DNA of 64,000 nucleotides from Odontocerum albicorne (lineage: Eukaryota; Arthropoda; Insecta; Trichoptera; Odontoceridae): assembly GCA_949825065.1 (NCBI GenBank), contig OX463844.1, positions 25,019,763-25,083,762 on the forward strand. Direction: 5' to 3'. Shown here piece after piece: positions 12,769 through 23,820 of this stretch; the first letter of the stretch is position 1; each line of letters opens with the position of its first letter. Position numbers and translations under genes: made by a program. Under the pieces are notes generated by a model. It had not been told where the DNA came from. It did not search any database and worked only from the letters and a program-made list of their open reading frames with translations.

Positions 12769-13040
12769 CATAGTTTCTTAATTTATGGATCGCGACTCGA
12801 AATTGGATCAGTTGACATTTATAATAAGTCGAAAAATATTTTCAACAATAAAAACATTTTGATATATTTGCACAATTACATACAACATGTACAAAAAAAC
12901 ATTTTAAAATCCTTTCCAATCACTTTGCATCGAAAGTTACAGCTTCTTGGTATTCAGAATTCGTGGAAACCTTTCGGGTCCTGAGCTGAATTTAGAAGTT
13001 GCGTGTATGTAGACTTTGTAAATATAAATAACCTTCAAAA
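12769..13040. repeat. Possible MITE fragment (GGATCGCGACTCGAAATTGG end)
   Basis: Directly abutting the hAT element, this begins TTTCTTAATTTATGGATCGC and then GACTCGAAATTGG, an end typical of another hAT-like repeat. A related start (CCAGTGGTTCTTAACCTTAAG) occurs at 8420. The far end is not clear. Confidence 0.3.
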
Positions 13041-13499
13041 ACAACTCATCGAAATACAAATTGACGAGAAACTTTTATATATTTTTAACATTAGCACTAA
13101 AAGTTATTGAGTTAATTCTCTTTGAATTTAAAAGAGAAAAGCATACATTGATAAACCAAGAACTGAAAACTACACTTTACAACAACATAAATGTGTGGGT
13201 TTTCAACTCTAAGTATGACAAAGACTTAAGTGTGTAACAAACTGCAGCCTGTTTAATATATTATTAAGTTTGATAAGTTTTCGAAACTTATTCATAGTTA
13301 TGGCTCAAATTTAAAATATAATACTTTACGAGTATGTCGTTATCAGTATATTACGTAGTGTATTTTGTATTATTAAAATATAAAATTGATATTATTATTA
13401 TTATTTTTTTAAATAGGCAATCAACTAGTATGATTTGTGCCACCAAATTAAAGACATTATGAAATTATTTGAGTCAAAATAATAAAAACAATTTTAAAA

Positions 13500-13860
13500 A
13501 ATGTGAATAAGGGCTCTAGATATAAACAAATCCAACAATTTATCCCTCTGAAACCATGGTTTAATATTATAAGAATGAATAAGATGGAAGTGTCTGTCAT
13601 TTATGCCACTGCGTGGTGGCTAGTCACCTTTACAGAATGGGTATTGTGGAGAATCTCAGCTGCGAGTGTGGTCTGGATGATGAGACTATGAAACATGTTT
13701 TTTTTTTCGGTTTTTCTTTACGAGATAAATTTGATTTACTAAAATCCATATCATTGCCGCGTCCAATGAATGTTGTGTGTCTTCTTTATTCGAGGAAGGT
13801 TTCCATTTATAGATCGATTGCTCAATGTTTGAAGCTTATTCAGTTGAAACTTTGAAGTAT
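13500..13860 (+). mobile_element. Non-LTR retrotransposon C-terminal Zn-knuckle fragment
   Basis: LKPWFNIIRMNKMEVSVIYA, then in another frame ASHLYRMGIVENLSCECGLD followed by DETMKHVFF. This is the GH--tn-yLyRmgi-e-p-CeCG---et--Hi-feC end of R1/Jockey-type elements. The last Cys is not preserved. Confidence 0.6.
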
Positions 13861-13918
13861 CTAGAAGTATTGTTATCTGTATGTTTACTTTTATCTTTTA
13901 GGTACTTGAATCGCGAAA

Positions 13919-14068
13919 CCAAAACTAATATCCTAATCAGGGTCACAAATGTGAAAAGTATTGCGTATTGTAAAACTAATATCCTAATCAGGTCACAAAT
14001 GTGAAAAGTATTGTAAAACTAATATCCTAATCAGGGTCACAAATGTGAAAAGTATTGCGTATTGTAAT
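13919..14068 (+). repeat. Tandem repeat x3 (42/51-bp unit)
   Basis: AACTAATATCCTAATCAGGG then TCACAAATGTGAAAAGTATT G occurs three times; the first and third copies carry an extra CGTATTGTA. Confidence 0.9.
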
Positions 14069-14239
14069 TTTTGTCTAGTTGATGCCTTACTTATGCTTGT
14101 GAGCGATTTTCGTTGTGAAAAGTATTGCGAATATATATAATATATTTTTTTGGTAAATCGAAAGGAAACAAATTAAAAGAAAACACCTGACATGAATTAA
14201 GTAAATTACTGCCAACAGTAATTCCACCTGTGTTAGCGT

Positions 14240-14440
14240 GAGTGTTGAAGAAGCAAGCTTGGCGCACCGACCCAAGAGCGACTCCGCCCTCGGCCCCAAA
14301 CCATTATACATCCGTGCATGCACCCGTGGACCAGCCGACTCCGCCGTTAAGGCGCACGGCCTGTCAGCGAGGCGCCCGCTTGACAGTAATGTGTGCGCCA
14401 AACCTTAATCACGACGTCTCGTGCCTGCCTTAATGCGTTT
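14240..14440. other. GC-rich island about 1.5 kb upstream of the first visible exon
   Basis: About 200 bp of clearly GC- and CpG-rich sequence (for example CGCACCGACCC, AGGCGCACGGCC, GAGGCGCCCGC) in an otherwise AT-rich region. Both strands have open frames across it, but neither protein is recognisable and no TATA or splice signal stands out. It could be a promoter/5' UTR remnant, an unrecognised exon, or an old GC-rich repeat. I cannot decide between these from sequence alone. Confidence 0.35.
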
Positions 14441-14667
14441 CGACTTTTTTGCGCTTTCTCGCACTATGCCTTTATCTCTGCTTGTTTATTGGCACTAAAT
14501 TTAATGAATTTTTCGTTGATTCCAATAAGATCATAGTTTTTTGTTTTGTTTTTAATTTTACATACTCGTAAATGAATCTGAGACTTCTATGCATAAGCTA
14601 TTTGGATAGCAATAATCTGGAGTCACATTTTAAAATATTAATTATATCTTCATCTCATCATCCTGGA

Positions 14668-14870
14668 TAATCTCTTTGACCCAGTTGATAAGACACCTGT
14701 CTTCTAGCCCGGGATTTCGGGTACAGTACGCTGGAACCCAATTTATTTTGAAAAATATTTCAGTCTGTTTTTCCCTTAAATATTCTTCAAAATCTTTCTC
14801 GTTGCTTAAAAGAGATTGGCATATGGTAATTATCTCGCCAGGTTGTACTATATACAACAAATGTGTCATA
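14668..14870 (+). repeat. SINE family 1 copy
   Basis: Head CTTTGACCCAGTTGATAAGA, body, and tail GGTTGTACTATATACAAC. It abuts the RTE-like fragment at 14905. Confidence 0.7.
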
Positions 14871-14904
14871 CGACACATATATAGGGTAGGTAGATAGCAC
14901 AAAT

Positions 14905-15275
14905 ATCCGACTTTCTAATCACGACATACTTCCTTCGCTTCTTCCATATCCATACATCTTATATATCTTCTTCTGTCCTTAACTCCTAACTTTTTTTCCT
15001 TCAAAATTTCATTAATTTGGTCCAACCATACTTCTCTTGGTCGTCTTCTACCACGATTCTTATTTATGCTTGCATTATGAATTTGTTTAGTTAGTCTTTC
15101 ATTCCTCATCCGTTTAACATGCTCAAACCACCTTCAAATGCTCTTTTTCGGTCTTGTTTAGTCATATATCGACACACCACACATTTTCTCATTGCACGTA
15201 TTAATTCTCAGTGCAGCGTCATTTATTCATTTCTTACATTCACATTTCACTTGCATACATCCATTTTGCTACTAA
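14905..15275 (-). mobile_element. RTE-like retrotransposon 3' fragment
   Basis: The reverse strand retains an open stretch MRNERLTKQIHNASINKNRG, then RGRRRPREVWLDQINEILKE and RRRYIRCMDMEEAKEVCRD. This is the characteristic C-terminal tail of insect RTE-like reverse transcriptases. 5'-truncated. Confidence 0.75.
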
Positions 15276-15284
15276 TGAACAATG

Positions 15285-15320
15285 AATGTCAATCTCCGAG
15301 GCCTAGTCGATAAGACTTGT
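15285..15320 (+). repeat. SINE head fragment
   Basis: CAATCTCCGAGGCCTAGTCG then ATAAGACTTGTG: only the A-box half of the tRNA-like head. Confidence 0.5.
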
Positions 15321-15324
15321 GTTA

Positions 15325-15725
15325 AGCATTTATGTTTTTGAGCGTGTTATGCAGTTCGCCTTTATAGCTTTTGCGCTGCTCACTGTGCTTTTTCCTGCCC
15401 TCCGCCAGCTCATCAAAGAGGACATTTCTTCACAATTTGGAGTCAGGCATACGAACTACATATCCAAACCAACGTAAACGAGCACGTGATACTAGAATCT
15501 CGATATTAATGCAGTTTCTTCTGCTTAAAATCGTTGATTTTTCACTGTTTGCTTAGAGTGTCGCTGCTGATATTTTTCAAGTACTTTAATGTGTCGTCTG
15601 TAGGAAACCTATGATTCGCATCCATATATCAGATATGGTATGATTACGAGTACAACGCCGTATTTATTCTGAGTCTCGTTATATATGTTTGTTTTGTTAT
15701 TCACAATGCTTCTCAAGTAATTAAA
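15325..15725 (-). mobile_element. Non-LTR retrotransposon C-terminal fragment
   Basis: The reverse strand carries LVSRARLRWFGYVVRMPDSK, then RNVLFDELAEGRKKHSEQRK and SYKGELHNTL. This is the RWvGHVvRMpD-r--k-vlygEL-eGkR--GgqkkrYKD-lk-sl motif of a widespread CR1-like family. Stops and a frame change upstream. It ends about 175 bp before the first GALNT exon. Confidence 0.65.
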
Positions 15726-15899
15726 GTTATGTGTCTACTTACACTATTTTTTATATAATAATACTCTGTGTTGAACCATCAATTTAGCAGACCTTGTTTT
15801 TCATATTTCTTAGGTAATGTCTAAGTATTATTTTTTTTATCTACCATACAATGAAATAATTTTCATCACCTAATTGAATGTTTTTTTATAATATGGCAG

Positions 15900-16117
15900 G
15901 AAGAAAATGCTGCTTTGAGGCTAGAGACGCGGACGGCGGGACTGTCGGGTGGGCCGAGCGCCGCGACGCCTGCCGCGGCCTACCTGGACGCGCGCCAGTA
16001 CGTAGCGGGAGGGGCGCTACGGGCTGGTGAGGATCCCTACCGGCGGAACCGCTTCAACCAGGCGGCATCCGACGCACTGCCCAGTGACAGGGAAGTTCCT
16101 GACACCAGGAATCCCAT
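15900..16117 (+). CDS. Pgant2: Pgant2/GALNT2-like GalNAc-transferase, stem-region exon
   Basis: Internal exon of a UDP-GalNAc:polypeptide N-acetylgalactosaminyltransferase, the Golgi enzyme that starts mucin-type O-glycosylation on Ser/Thr. It is bounded by a pyrimidine-rich acceptor ending in CAG (15897-15899) and the donor GTAAGT at 16118. It reads in phase 0 from EENAALRLETR and ends in phase 2 inside a Met codon. The second half (GEDPYRRNRFNQ, SDALPSDREVPDTRNPM) is the conserved block just before the catalytic domain in GALNT2 and Drosophila Pgant2. The first half is Gly/Ala-rich and would be the flexible luminal stem. The exon is strikingly GC-rich against AT-rich introns. The upstream exon(s) with the cytoplasmic tail and membrane anchor were not found in 1-15899. 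Family assignment is secure; the paralogue (Pgant2 rather than a GALNT14/16-like sister) is very likely but rests on memory of the family. Confidence 0.9.
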
Positions 16118-17649
16118 GTAAGTAGATATCCTAATGTATATTTTTTATATATCTTGATGTAAAGATTTATTTTTACACAAAACAGGCTGAACCCAGTTTC
16201 ATTGGAATTTTCTTTTTCAAAAAATATTTTTATGTAATAATAGTCCAGCTTTGTGGTTAAAGCTTTCTTGGTTGACTAATTTGAAAGGAAACTGATACAT
16301 TACATTGCAATAAAGTGTCAATTTCTTTTTAAATGTAAATTTTAATTGAGATGTACTATGTATAATCTTGTGACTTTGAACTTATAATTGTAATTAACAT
16401 GCGATTAGGTAATTATTTAAATTAATAATTGGCCCATTTAAGTTGACATGGGTGAGCTTGAAGGAGCCAATTACATCAATTATGACTACTATTCTTATTC
16501 CATATTACATTATTGACACAGAAGGCCTCATAAATTCCATTGTCGGCACACACATTTACAAATTAATGAAATAATTATCAAAACGAGTTACTGTGGCGCT
16601 TTTTAGTTAGCAGACTTCGTATGAACCGAAAGATTATTGATATGATGATTTACTATAGCGCTAAAAATCTATAATCTCAGATGACCCCAGTCATGTTCTC
16701 ATCTACTCTACTAAGTTCTTAAACAATCAAATTTCATTAGGTATGCCATCACACGTACTGCTGTTGAAAAAAAACAGTGCTCATTTTGCAACTGCGCAAT
16801 ATGCATAAAAAAATACTGTGCAATAGAACCCGGCTCATCTTGAGAGACCTTCATTGAAATTTCATCATAGCGGAAATAATATTCGCCCAACTTCTAGTTG
16901 ACATGTAAAATAAAATATTTTAATTAACATTTTTTAAAATTTATATTATATAATATGACAAGATTTTTTATAAATACATAATTTATGAAAAAAAACAAAA
17001 AGTAATTTAATATAGACACAATATTAATGGACCTGGGTTTGTTGCCTTTCATTTGTCGTATCCTCAGTAAACTAGACTTTTGTATGTATCTTACTGAGGA
17101 CATAATGCCCACAGTCATAATAAAAAAATATTTTACTTTTGACAATATGATATTAAATATGTCAATATCCGAAGCAGTCCAGTTCAGAAGAGTTATGTCT
17201 TTCTAATAGGTACTCGTATAGCGGTTGGGAAATCCGTTTTTGCGTGAGTGATGGACAAGTGTAATTGTTAGGAACATTTAGCGCTAATGTTTTAGTAATG
17301 CTGGACAACTCACAACTCATTGAACAAGCCTGACTTCGTATTCTCGTATTAGGAGCTGAAATTTCTTCGTACGCTCAAAGAATTAAATCCAAGCATGTCT
17401 TGTAGAAATTGAGTAGGGTAAAGTCATGTACAAATATACTGAACTCACTCATATAGAAATATTGCAGAAATTACAATATATTATTATAGAATCTTGAACC
17501 AACATCAAATGGATCAAACGACAACAAAGGAACCTTCACACTTAAGTGTATTTTGATGGATTTTATACTGTTAAAATTAAGCTAGAAATATATAAGTGAT
17601 GTATTGAGTACTCTATAGGTATAATTAATACACATCATCACACTGTTTT
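16118..17649. other. Intron start, no element recognised
   Basis: First 1.5 kb of the 26-kb intron; AT-rich, with no feature I can support. Confidence 0.4.
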
Positions 17650-18215
17650 CTGTTGACTTAGACAGAAAATATAGAGTGCCAAACTTTCTTTTTCGAAACA
17701 CACATCTTTCTCCTCCTCTTCATACATATTTACATCATTTCATATAACTCCTACGATTTATCTGACTTTTAAATTTGCTTCTTTTGAAATATCCTTCACT
17801 TGATCCAACCATACTTTCCTTGGCCTTTCACTCGCATTTGCTATGTATATTTATTATGATAGTTCTTCATTCATTCGTTTTGTTTTACATGCTCAAACTA
17901 TCTCCGAGTGCTCTTTTTCATCTTACTCAATACATCAGCCTTAGGTTCACTTTCAACCGTAAACACTTCACCCGTATTCTGTCATATATTGTAACCTCAT
18001 TTATTATTTTTAGTACACGAATTTAATTCATTCGGCTCCCTTCAGTATTTTTCCACATTCACGTTTCTCTCCCATACATCAAAGTTGATACTAGAATACT
18101 GTTGTCGATTCTCACTTTAGCAGAGTTTGATATTGTTTGGTTCGAGTATATATGTTATAATGCCCCACGGATTGTATTTCAATATCCCTTGTAAGTCTTC
18201 CATCATTTGAGAAAA
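17650..18215 (-). mobile_element. RTE-like retrotransposon 3' fragment
   Basis: Reverse-strand copy aligned by eye with 39025-39770 over its last 550 bp, including the RMNE-RTNKT and VWLDQVKDI segments. Many stops. Confidence 0.65.
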
Positions 18216-19439
18216 CATTACTTAAAAAGCTATAATTATTAACCAATAAAATAACTTACTTCGAGTGTCTAACCAGAGCCGATACAATTATAATGACGAA
18301 CAGTTTTCGAACATCAGAGACAAGAATATGACGAACTGTCGCGTAAAAATCCGTCATAAATTCTTAGATTATCAGGCATTGGGTCAAAAAAAAGTCACAT
18401 GGAGCAGGAAGAGAAGGTGGTACTGGTGTGGTTATATGAATATGAAGGGTACAGACAGAATCCCATACATAATAGCACATGAAATCTCCACAGGACATCA
18501 CATGTCGAGAAGGTAGAAGGTCTAGCGAAATAGCTGATGTTGTATTTCCAAGGAATGTTTTTCGTAATATAAAATATCCAAGATCTACAAATAGAAGAAG
18601 AAAATAATAATAAGCCAAATATTACTATAGAGAGAATGCAAAGGATTGGTGGCATAGCACAATATATAATATCATCGCCCATGTAATAAGATATTTTCGC
18701 ATTACAGAGATTCATTAATTTATCTCTCAGAGACAGAAGTTCAAGACTTGTACTATACTTTACATGTCCGTTGGCGCCAACACCGATGTCCTGTCTGCTC
18801 CTCCGCAACCAACAATTTTTGTATATTTTTTATTACTTGTTTAACTCGTTGGCGATTTGTTCTGTAATTATTGTGCTCAATGAAGATATTTATATATTAT
18901 TTTATTAATTAATATAAAAGTAGAATACGTATAGGTTGCGTTAAGAATAATTGATTTTATGCAATCATAAGATTTCAAAAAATGTTTTACATCTCTATTT
19001 CAGTTTAAATTTTTTTATTAACTCAAAAACATATCGGGAATCATACTTTTTTTTATTATCATATCGGGAATTTTACCTGATTTTCCTCAAACTGCTTAAT
19101 TAATAAAAATGGCGTGAAGAAAGCTTGATAATTTAGAAGGAGTTCGTTTATATCCGCGGAGTTTGCCTTCACCAGGGGAGTTTGAAACCCAACCCCGTGG
19201 ATAATTCAACCCCGTGGTCAACTACTGGAATCGATTTTTGATCTTTAATAACGGGTAATCCATACCTATCACCTAATGTGTGTTGACATATAAAATTGAT
19301 TTCTTTATGCCTTTTTTAAATTTTGGTATCATTTTTACATATGAGTATATTTTAAATCATTTTTTAGTTTTCTGCTCTGTAGGCAAGGCGCATCAATATA
19401 AATCAGTTTACAGGTTACTTGATGATCTTAGTGGTCTTG
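18216..19439. other. Unassigned intronic sequence
   Basis: Overlapping open frames on both strands at 18265-18808 resemble decayed repeat coding sequence, but I cannot name a family. Confidence 0.35.
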
Positions 19440-20110
19440 TTAATGTGACGCTTGATTTTTAATATTTCCTGTTCCGGTTCTCAATATGAATTTAAAATAC
19501 TAAAGTCTTTCTCATATGTAAAATATGTAGAGATAATGATCGATAAGGTTCTGAATTGGGACTATCATATTGATAATTTGACTAAGCAAATAAAAAAATA
19601 AAAAAATATTTAGAATACCTCAAAATACGTTTTTTAAAAATGAATGCATTAACTGTCTATAATAGTCTAAGCAATTCAAAATTGGGATATGGGTTGATCG
19701 GGTGGGGATTAGCGTCCAAAATTATAATCAGTAGAATGATTATGGTACAGAAACGAATTATGAATGTTATACTCGTATTAAAAAAGCTCTGAATATATCC
19801 AAGTGATCTAATTTTCAAATATTTTGGTGTTTTGAACATAATACAAATGTATACGAGTATAATGCAAATGGTTCTCATGATTCATCAAGACTCTGGAGCT
19901 CATTGGGTGATTGATTAAATTTATCAAACTAGGAACACTAGTAGAGAGAATATACTTAGTGTTAAAAGGATACACACTTATTTGGCTAGAGGCATCTCAT
20001 TTTTTAGCTCCTGCGGTGTATAACGCATTGCCAGGAGAGTGGAAGTCATTTGCGGTTTCAGAGCTCAAATACACACTGTATTAATGGCTCCTTTCTCAGG
20101 GCATTGCTGA
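19440..20110 (+). mobile_element. Jockey-like non-LTR retrotransposon fragment
   Basis: Successive frames of the + strand give VEIMIDKVLNWDYHIDNLTK, a decayed F-iLqn-F-k-e-in-ly segment, IGIWVDRVGISVQN, YPSDLIFKYFGVLNI-like and SVKRIHTYLARGISFFSSCG-like blocks. This is the thumb and C-terminus of a Jockey-clade reverse transcriptase (vkYLGv-iD--LnW--Hi--l--K; tRs---n---pr--t-y-qr---yl-pk-yNaLP). Frameshifts throughout. Confidence 0.6.
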
Positions 20111-20979
20111 GTCTGAGAGAGTATTATTGCACATTGGGAAACAAATCGTGGCGAAGACCTTATTGTCTATGGATGGTAACGTTTATGTATAGAATTCTTG
20201 ATGTTAATGCATTACTATATATATACCAATATTGAGTGTTGTATTTTTTTGTCTGTGACATGTTGCTACAATTGTTTTTCCTTTATGTTTATTTATTATA
20301 TCTGAAAAAAATGGTAATCTCATATATTTCTAGTGTTTTTTTTATTGTTCTTTTCAGTAGCGAAAGTATTTAATTGATACGTGTGATAAGCTGGTTGACT
20401 TGAAACCAAAAATTCTAGTGAATCAGCTAGCAGGTCTACGGTATCTGTGCACATAAATGAAGCGTGATGTGGGAAGGAGAATATTTGTATATGATTATTG
20501 GATTGTATGTATTTAAACTGTTGCTTTATTATTATTGTATTTTTACTTGTCATGTAAAAAAAAATGAACAAATAAATTTAAGAAAATATAATTTTAATGA
20601 AATACTATAAAAAGTTGAAGGTTTACAAAACTAAGCAAGATTTATAATATACTCATTTACTAGTAAATTTTCTAAACTAGGTCGATATTTCCTTTCGAAC
20701 TCACAGAACAAACTTTTATGGCCGGGTTCATGCTATGTTACTAGTCAGGTGAAGGGAAGACTGCCTCAGGTTATGATATGGCGTAATATAACATAAAGGT
20801 ATATTACGAATCTACTGGTTTTGTACCTGAGCTCTAAAACTACTGATTGGTTTGTAGGAAATTTGAAGGGGTATTATTACTTTAAATGAAGGTATTAAAA
20901 ATCTTATATTAGAAACAGTACTAAAAGTATTCCTCAATTAGTGCGATTTTCAATTTGGCCCCACATTTTTACAAATGAC
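20111..20979. other. Unassigned intronic sequence
   Basis: The tail of the Jockey-like fragment may extend to about 20240; the rest is AT-rich. Confidence 0.35.
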
Positions 20980-21305
20980 GAGAAATAAGATTTAATCCTG
21001 TTCTTCCAAAATATAAGGGCTGCTTAGAAAAACCTTATTCCACATTGTGGAAATATATTAATGACATTGTGACTCAATTGGTGGCTCAAATGCAAACTGT
21101 TATAGAAGAAATAACAGGTATTGAAAGACAAATGGGTTTAGATGAAATATACAATGTAAATACTCGTGAATTGCTTGAATCTCATATTGAAAAATTCAGC
21201 AATAATGATCTTGTTGATTTAGAACAACCGCGCGTTTTTGAACTTGAAGACAATAAATTGGGTAGCAAAATAATGAGAAGTGTCGAAAATGTCTACTCCA
21301 AATGA
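20980..21305 (+). pseudogene. Tigger/pogo-like transposase C-terminal relic
   Basis: Reads FNPVLPKYKGCLEKPYSTLWK, then an open frame of 86 residues with IERQMGLDEIYNVNTRELLE and SHIEKFSNNDLVDLEQ. The spacing of the acidic VxELLESHxExLxNxDLxxLE block matches the C-terminus of Tigger/jerky-like transposases. Only this tail is present. A decayed insertion is more likely than a host gene, although the open frame is unexpectedly long. Confidence 0.4.
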
Positions 21306-21774
21306 ATTAGTTAAAATACTCGTATATTGCAATCTAAATGAACTAACTATGGATGTTGATCAAAACATTGACGAAGCATGCAGGTCTGAATAAAGATGTA
21401 AGCTGCTACAGAATAGTGTATGAAGAAAAAAAGACTCGGTTATTTTGCCAAAAACTTAACTTTGTAATTATTCAAACTTCTTATCTTTGTTTATGATTTT
21501 AATAAAACTTTTTACTAATAAAATTTTAGCTCTTTGTATTTAAATTATATTATTTTTTTAAATCACATTTTAGAACCAATTAACCTTTTTTGTATTGAAT
21601 ACTGTTTTATATGATTGGGGATCTTTTCAAGTGCTCATTAACCGCACTAATCGAGTAATTTCTGTATTCGATATGAAATTGACATTGGACCAAGTAAAAC
21701 TTTATAAATGAAGCAATGGTAACAACCCAAAAACCGATAATAATGTATCGTGTATCAATCGGGAAACTTATACA

Positions 21775-22335
21775 TTTTTAGTAAAATAAATGAAACTTTT
21801 ATTTTTATTTTGTATTTACCACTGTTTTATTTGAGTTCATTACCGCTTTCAAAGATTTCTTTTATCGTCAAGTAAAGTTACACAAAATTATGTTTAAAAT
21901 ATATTTTTTCTAATCGTAATAGGCACAGGAGAGGGGAGGGGAGTAAGTAGGCGTTAAAAGAACGAATGGCTTTTGAACGGGAAACATATTTAGCAGAGGA
22001 ATATTATTGAAATTAACTTGATTGTTTATAATGTTGAGAATTAATTTAACATTATAAATAATCAAATTAATTTCAATAATACTCCTCTGCTATGTTTCCC
22101 GTTCAAAATCTATCCTTTTGACACCTACCTACTCCCCTCTCCTTATTAGCCCCTACTCCCCTCCCCCTCTCCTGTACCTATTACAATTAGAAACAAATAT
22201 ATTTTAGACATAATTTAGTTCAACTTCACCTGACGAGGAAGATGGAGGTCTTCGAAACCGGTAGTGAACTCAAATAAAATAGTGGTGAATAAAAAAAAAA
22301 AAAAAATAAGTGTTTCATTTATTTTATTAAAAAAA
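21775..22335. repeat. Long fold-back (inverted-repeat) element
   Basis: About 560 bp of imperfect palindrome. The left side (GTAAAATAAATGAAAC, TTTGAGTTCATTACCG, AGGCACAGGAGAGGGGAGGG, GAACGGGAAACAT, CAGAGGAATATTATTGAAAT) is mirrored on the right (CAATAATACTCCTCTGC, ATGTTTCCCGTTC, CCCTCCCCCTCTCCTGTACC, CGGTAGTGAACTCAAA, GTTTCATTTATTTTA). The centre is near 22040. It encodes nothing. The right arm holds the hammerhead-like motif and the left arm a decayed mirror of it. Confidence 0.8.
22225..22268 (+). ncRNA. Hammerhead-ribozyme-like motif (best copy)
   Basis: All parts of a type-I hammerhead are in order: stem I 5' arm TTCAC (22225-22229); core CTGACGA (22230-22236); one bulged G; stem II GAAGA/TCTTC (22238-22242, 22249-22253) with loop TGGAGG; GAAA (22254-22257); a loopless palindromic stem III CCGG (22258-22261); TA (22262-22263) as the UH cleavage dinucleotide; and stem I 3' arm GTGAA (22264-22268), perfectly complementary to TTCAC. 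Very short stem III is known from retroelement-borne hammerheads that cleave as dimers. It lies in the right arm of the fold-back at 21775-22335. Activity is inferred. Confidence 0.5.
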
Positions 22336-23039
22336 TATAAACATGACATCACAAAGTGAAACTACGTCTTTTCTAAGATTCAAGAAATAAATTTAGGGAT
22401 ACTTTTATTTAAATTCTTCATTGATGTTATTGAAACTTGCAAATTTTAATATTGCGTCATGATAACTAAATTTACATTTATGAAGCAAGATAGCTATCAA
22501 AAAATGTATAACCGAAATTCATTACCATATACTATATATTATTATACCATTTTTTTCTCCCGATTCCTTGTAGTTTTCCCACTTATCTCTAATACTTGCC
22601 AACTCTTCTGCTTCCGCGTAATCACTAGACGCAATCACTTCATTTGCCTTCTCCATCTAAAACTTATAATTGATTATGCTAATATTACTTAAATGCGTCT
22701 ACATGTGAGTTAATCGCTCTTCTTTTTTCACTTAGTCCTTTAGTGTGTATGTCTTCAGATTCTGGAGCCAACCACTCTCATTGACCCTCTTCAAACAGCG
22801 TCTTAAAAATCATTACCTTTATCTCCAATAAATCTTGTTTTTACTTTTCCTCATCTCATTTCCTCTTTAAATTTATAAAGGTTTGATTATATTCATCTTA
22901 AAATATGTTTTATTTTTTTTTTGTCTTTGTATATTTAAATTGTGCTGCAACAAATTGTGTAACTCTTTTTTGGTTGATTGGAAGATACATTCAATAGAAA
23001 AAATAAATCTGTTATTTATTTACTGTGCAAAATATCACA
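22336..23039. other. Unassigned intronic sequence
   Basis: AT-rich; some pyrimidine-rich stretches that may be decayed reverse-oriented retroelement. Confidence 0.3.
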
Positions 23040-23310
23040 AACATATATACCATCACATCATGTCCCTTCTGGAATAGGCAGAAAGGACTAATTGACACGC
23101 CTTTCTATCCACGCACAAAACTCTAGCCTTTAAACATCCATGCTCTTCTGTTTATCATACTGCTCTCTCGGTTAAAATTCCTCCCAATAGTCCTCTTCAA
23201 TTCTACCTCTGCCTCCCTCTCGATTAGACTCAGGCGTATATATTTGTTTTGTAAATCTTTCGCAACTCATTCTTTCAATGTAGTCGAATCATTTGAATAC
23301 TTCTTAATTC
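23040..23310 (-). mobile_element. Possible RTE-like retrotransposon 3' fragment
   Basis: Reverse-strand sequence ends with a GGGACATGATGTGATGG-like tail and has a decayed Arg/Glu-rich C-terminus similar in layout to the RTE copies, but much more diverged. Confidence 0.35.
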
Positions 23311-23820
23311 ATTGTGTTTATATTATAACTATATCTTAAACAGTTATCGTTTAAATGATAATTTACTAGCCCACTTAATTCAATGGTCGTTTATTATCAT
23401 ATTTTATTATATCAGATATTCTTCATGAAATGTCAAGATAAATAAATCCCTGAAAGTTTTTACGTAAATAATTCCATTTGATTAAAATAATTTCAAGTTA
23501 TAATTTTCTTCTATATTTCATCGCTTTCTCATTTTATACTTACAAAGTAAAAAATAAGAAGTTTGATCTTATATGAATATTTTTAGTTTTCCGAGTGCAA
23601 TTCAACAGCTATCCAAGTAGGGTGTGATTGATTAAGACATGCGAAATATGTATGTCATACGTGCTAACAATATTAGCTTATAATTTCATTCAAACTGGTC
23701 GTTCAAGACAGTATGAAGAAATAACTGTTAATTTAAAATACCATTATAATCAAGCTCTCAACTTTGCAACTGCAAAACGGTAGATACTCGTATATTGACA
23801 GGTCAGATAGATCGAGTGGT

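Noticed and set aside
14676..14902. Open frames on both strands
   Set aside because: They coincide with a SINE family 1 copy.
16924..17145. 73-codon reverse open frame
   Set aside because: Low-complexity AT-rich hydrophobic sequence, no family similarity and no splice or promoter context.
18395..18808. 137-codon reverse open frame, the second longest in the window
   Set aside because: No recognisable domain, overlapping frames on the opposite strand and repeat-like ends; more likely chance or old repeat.
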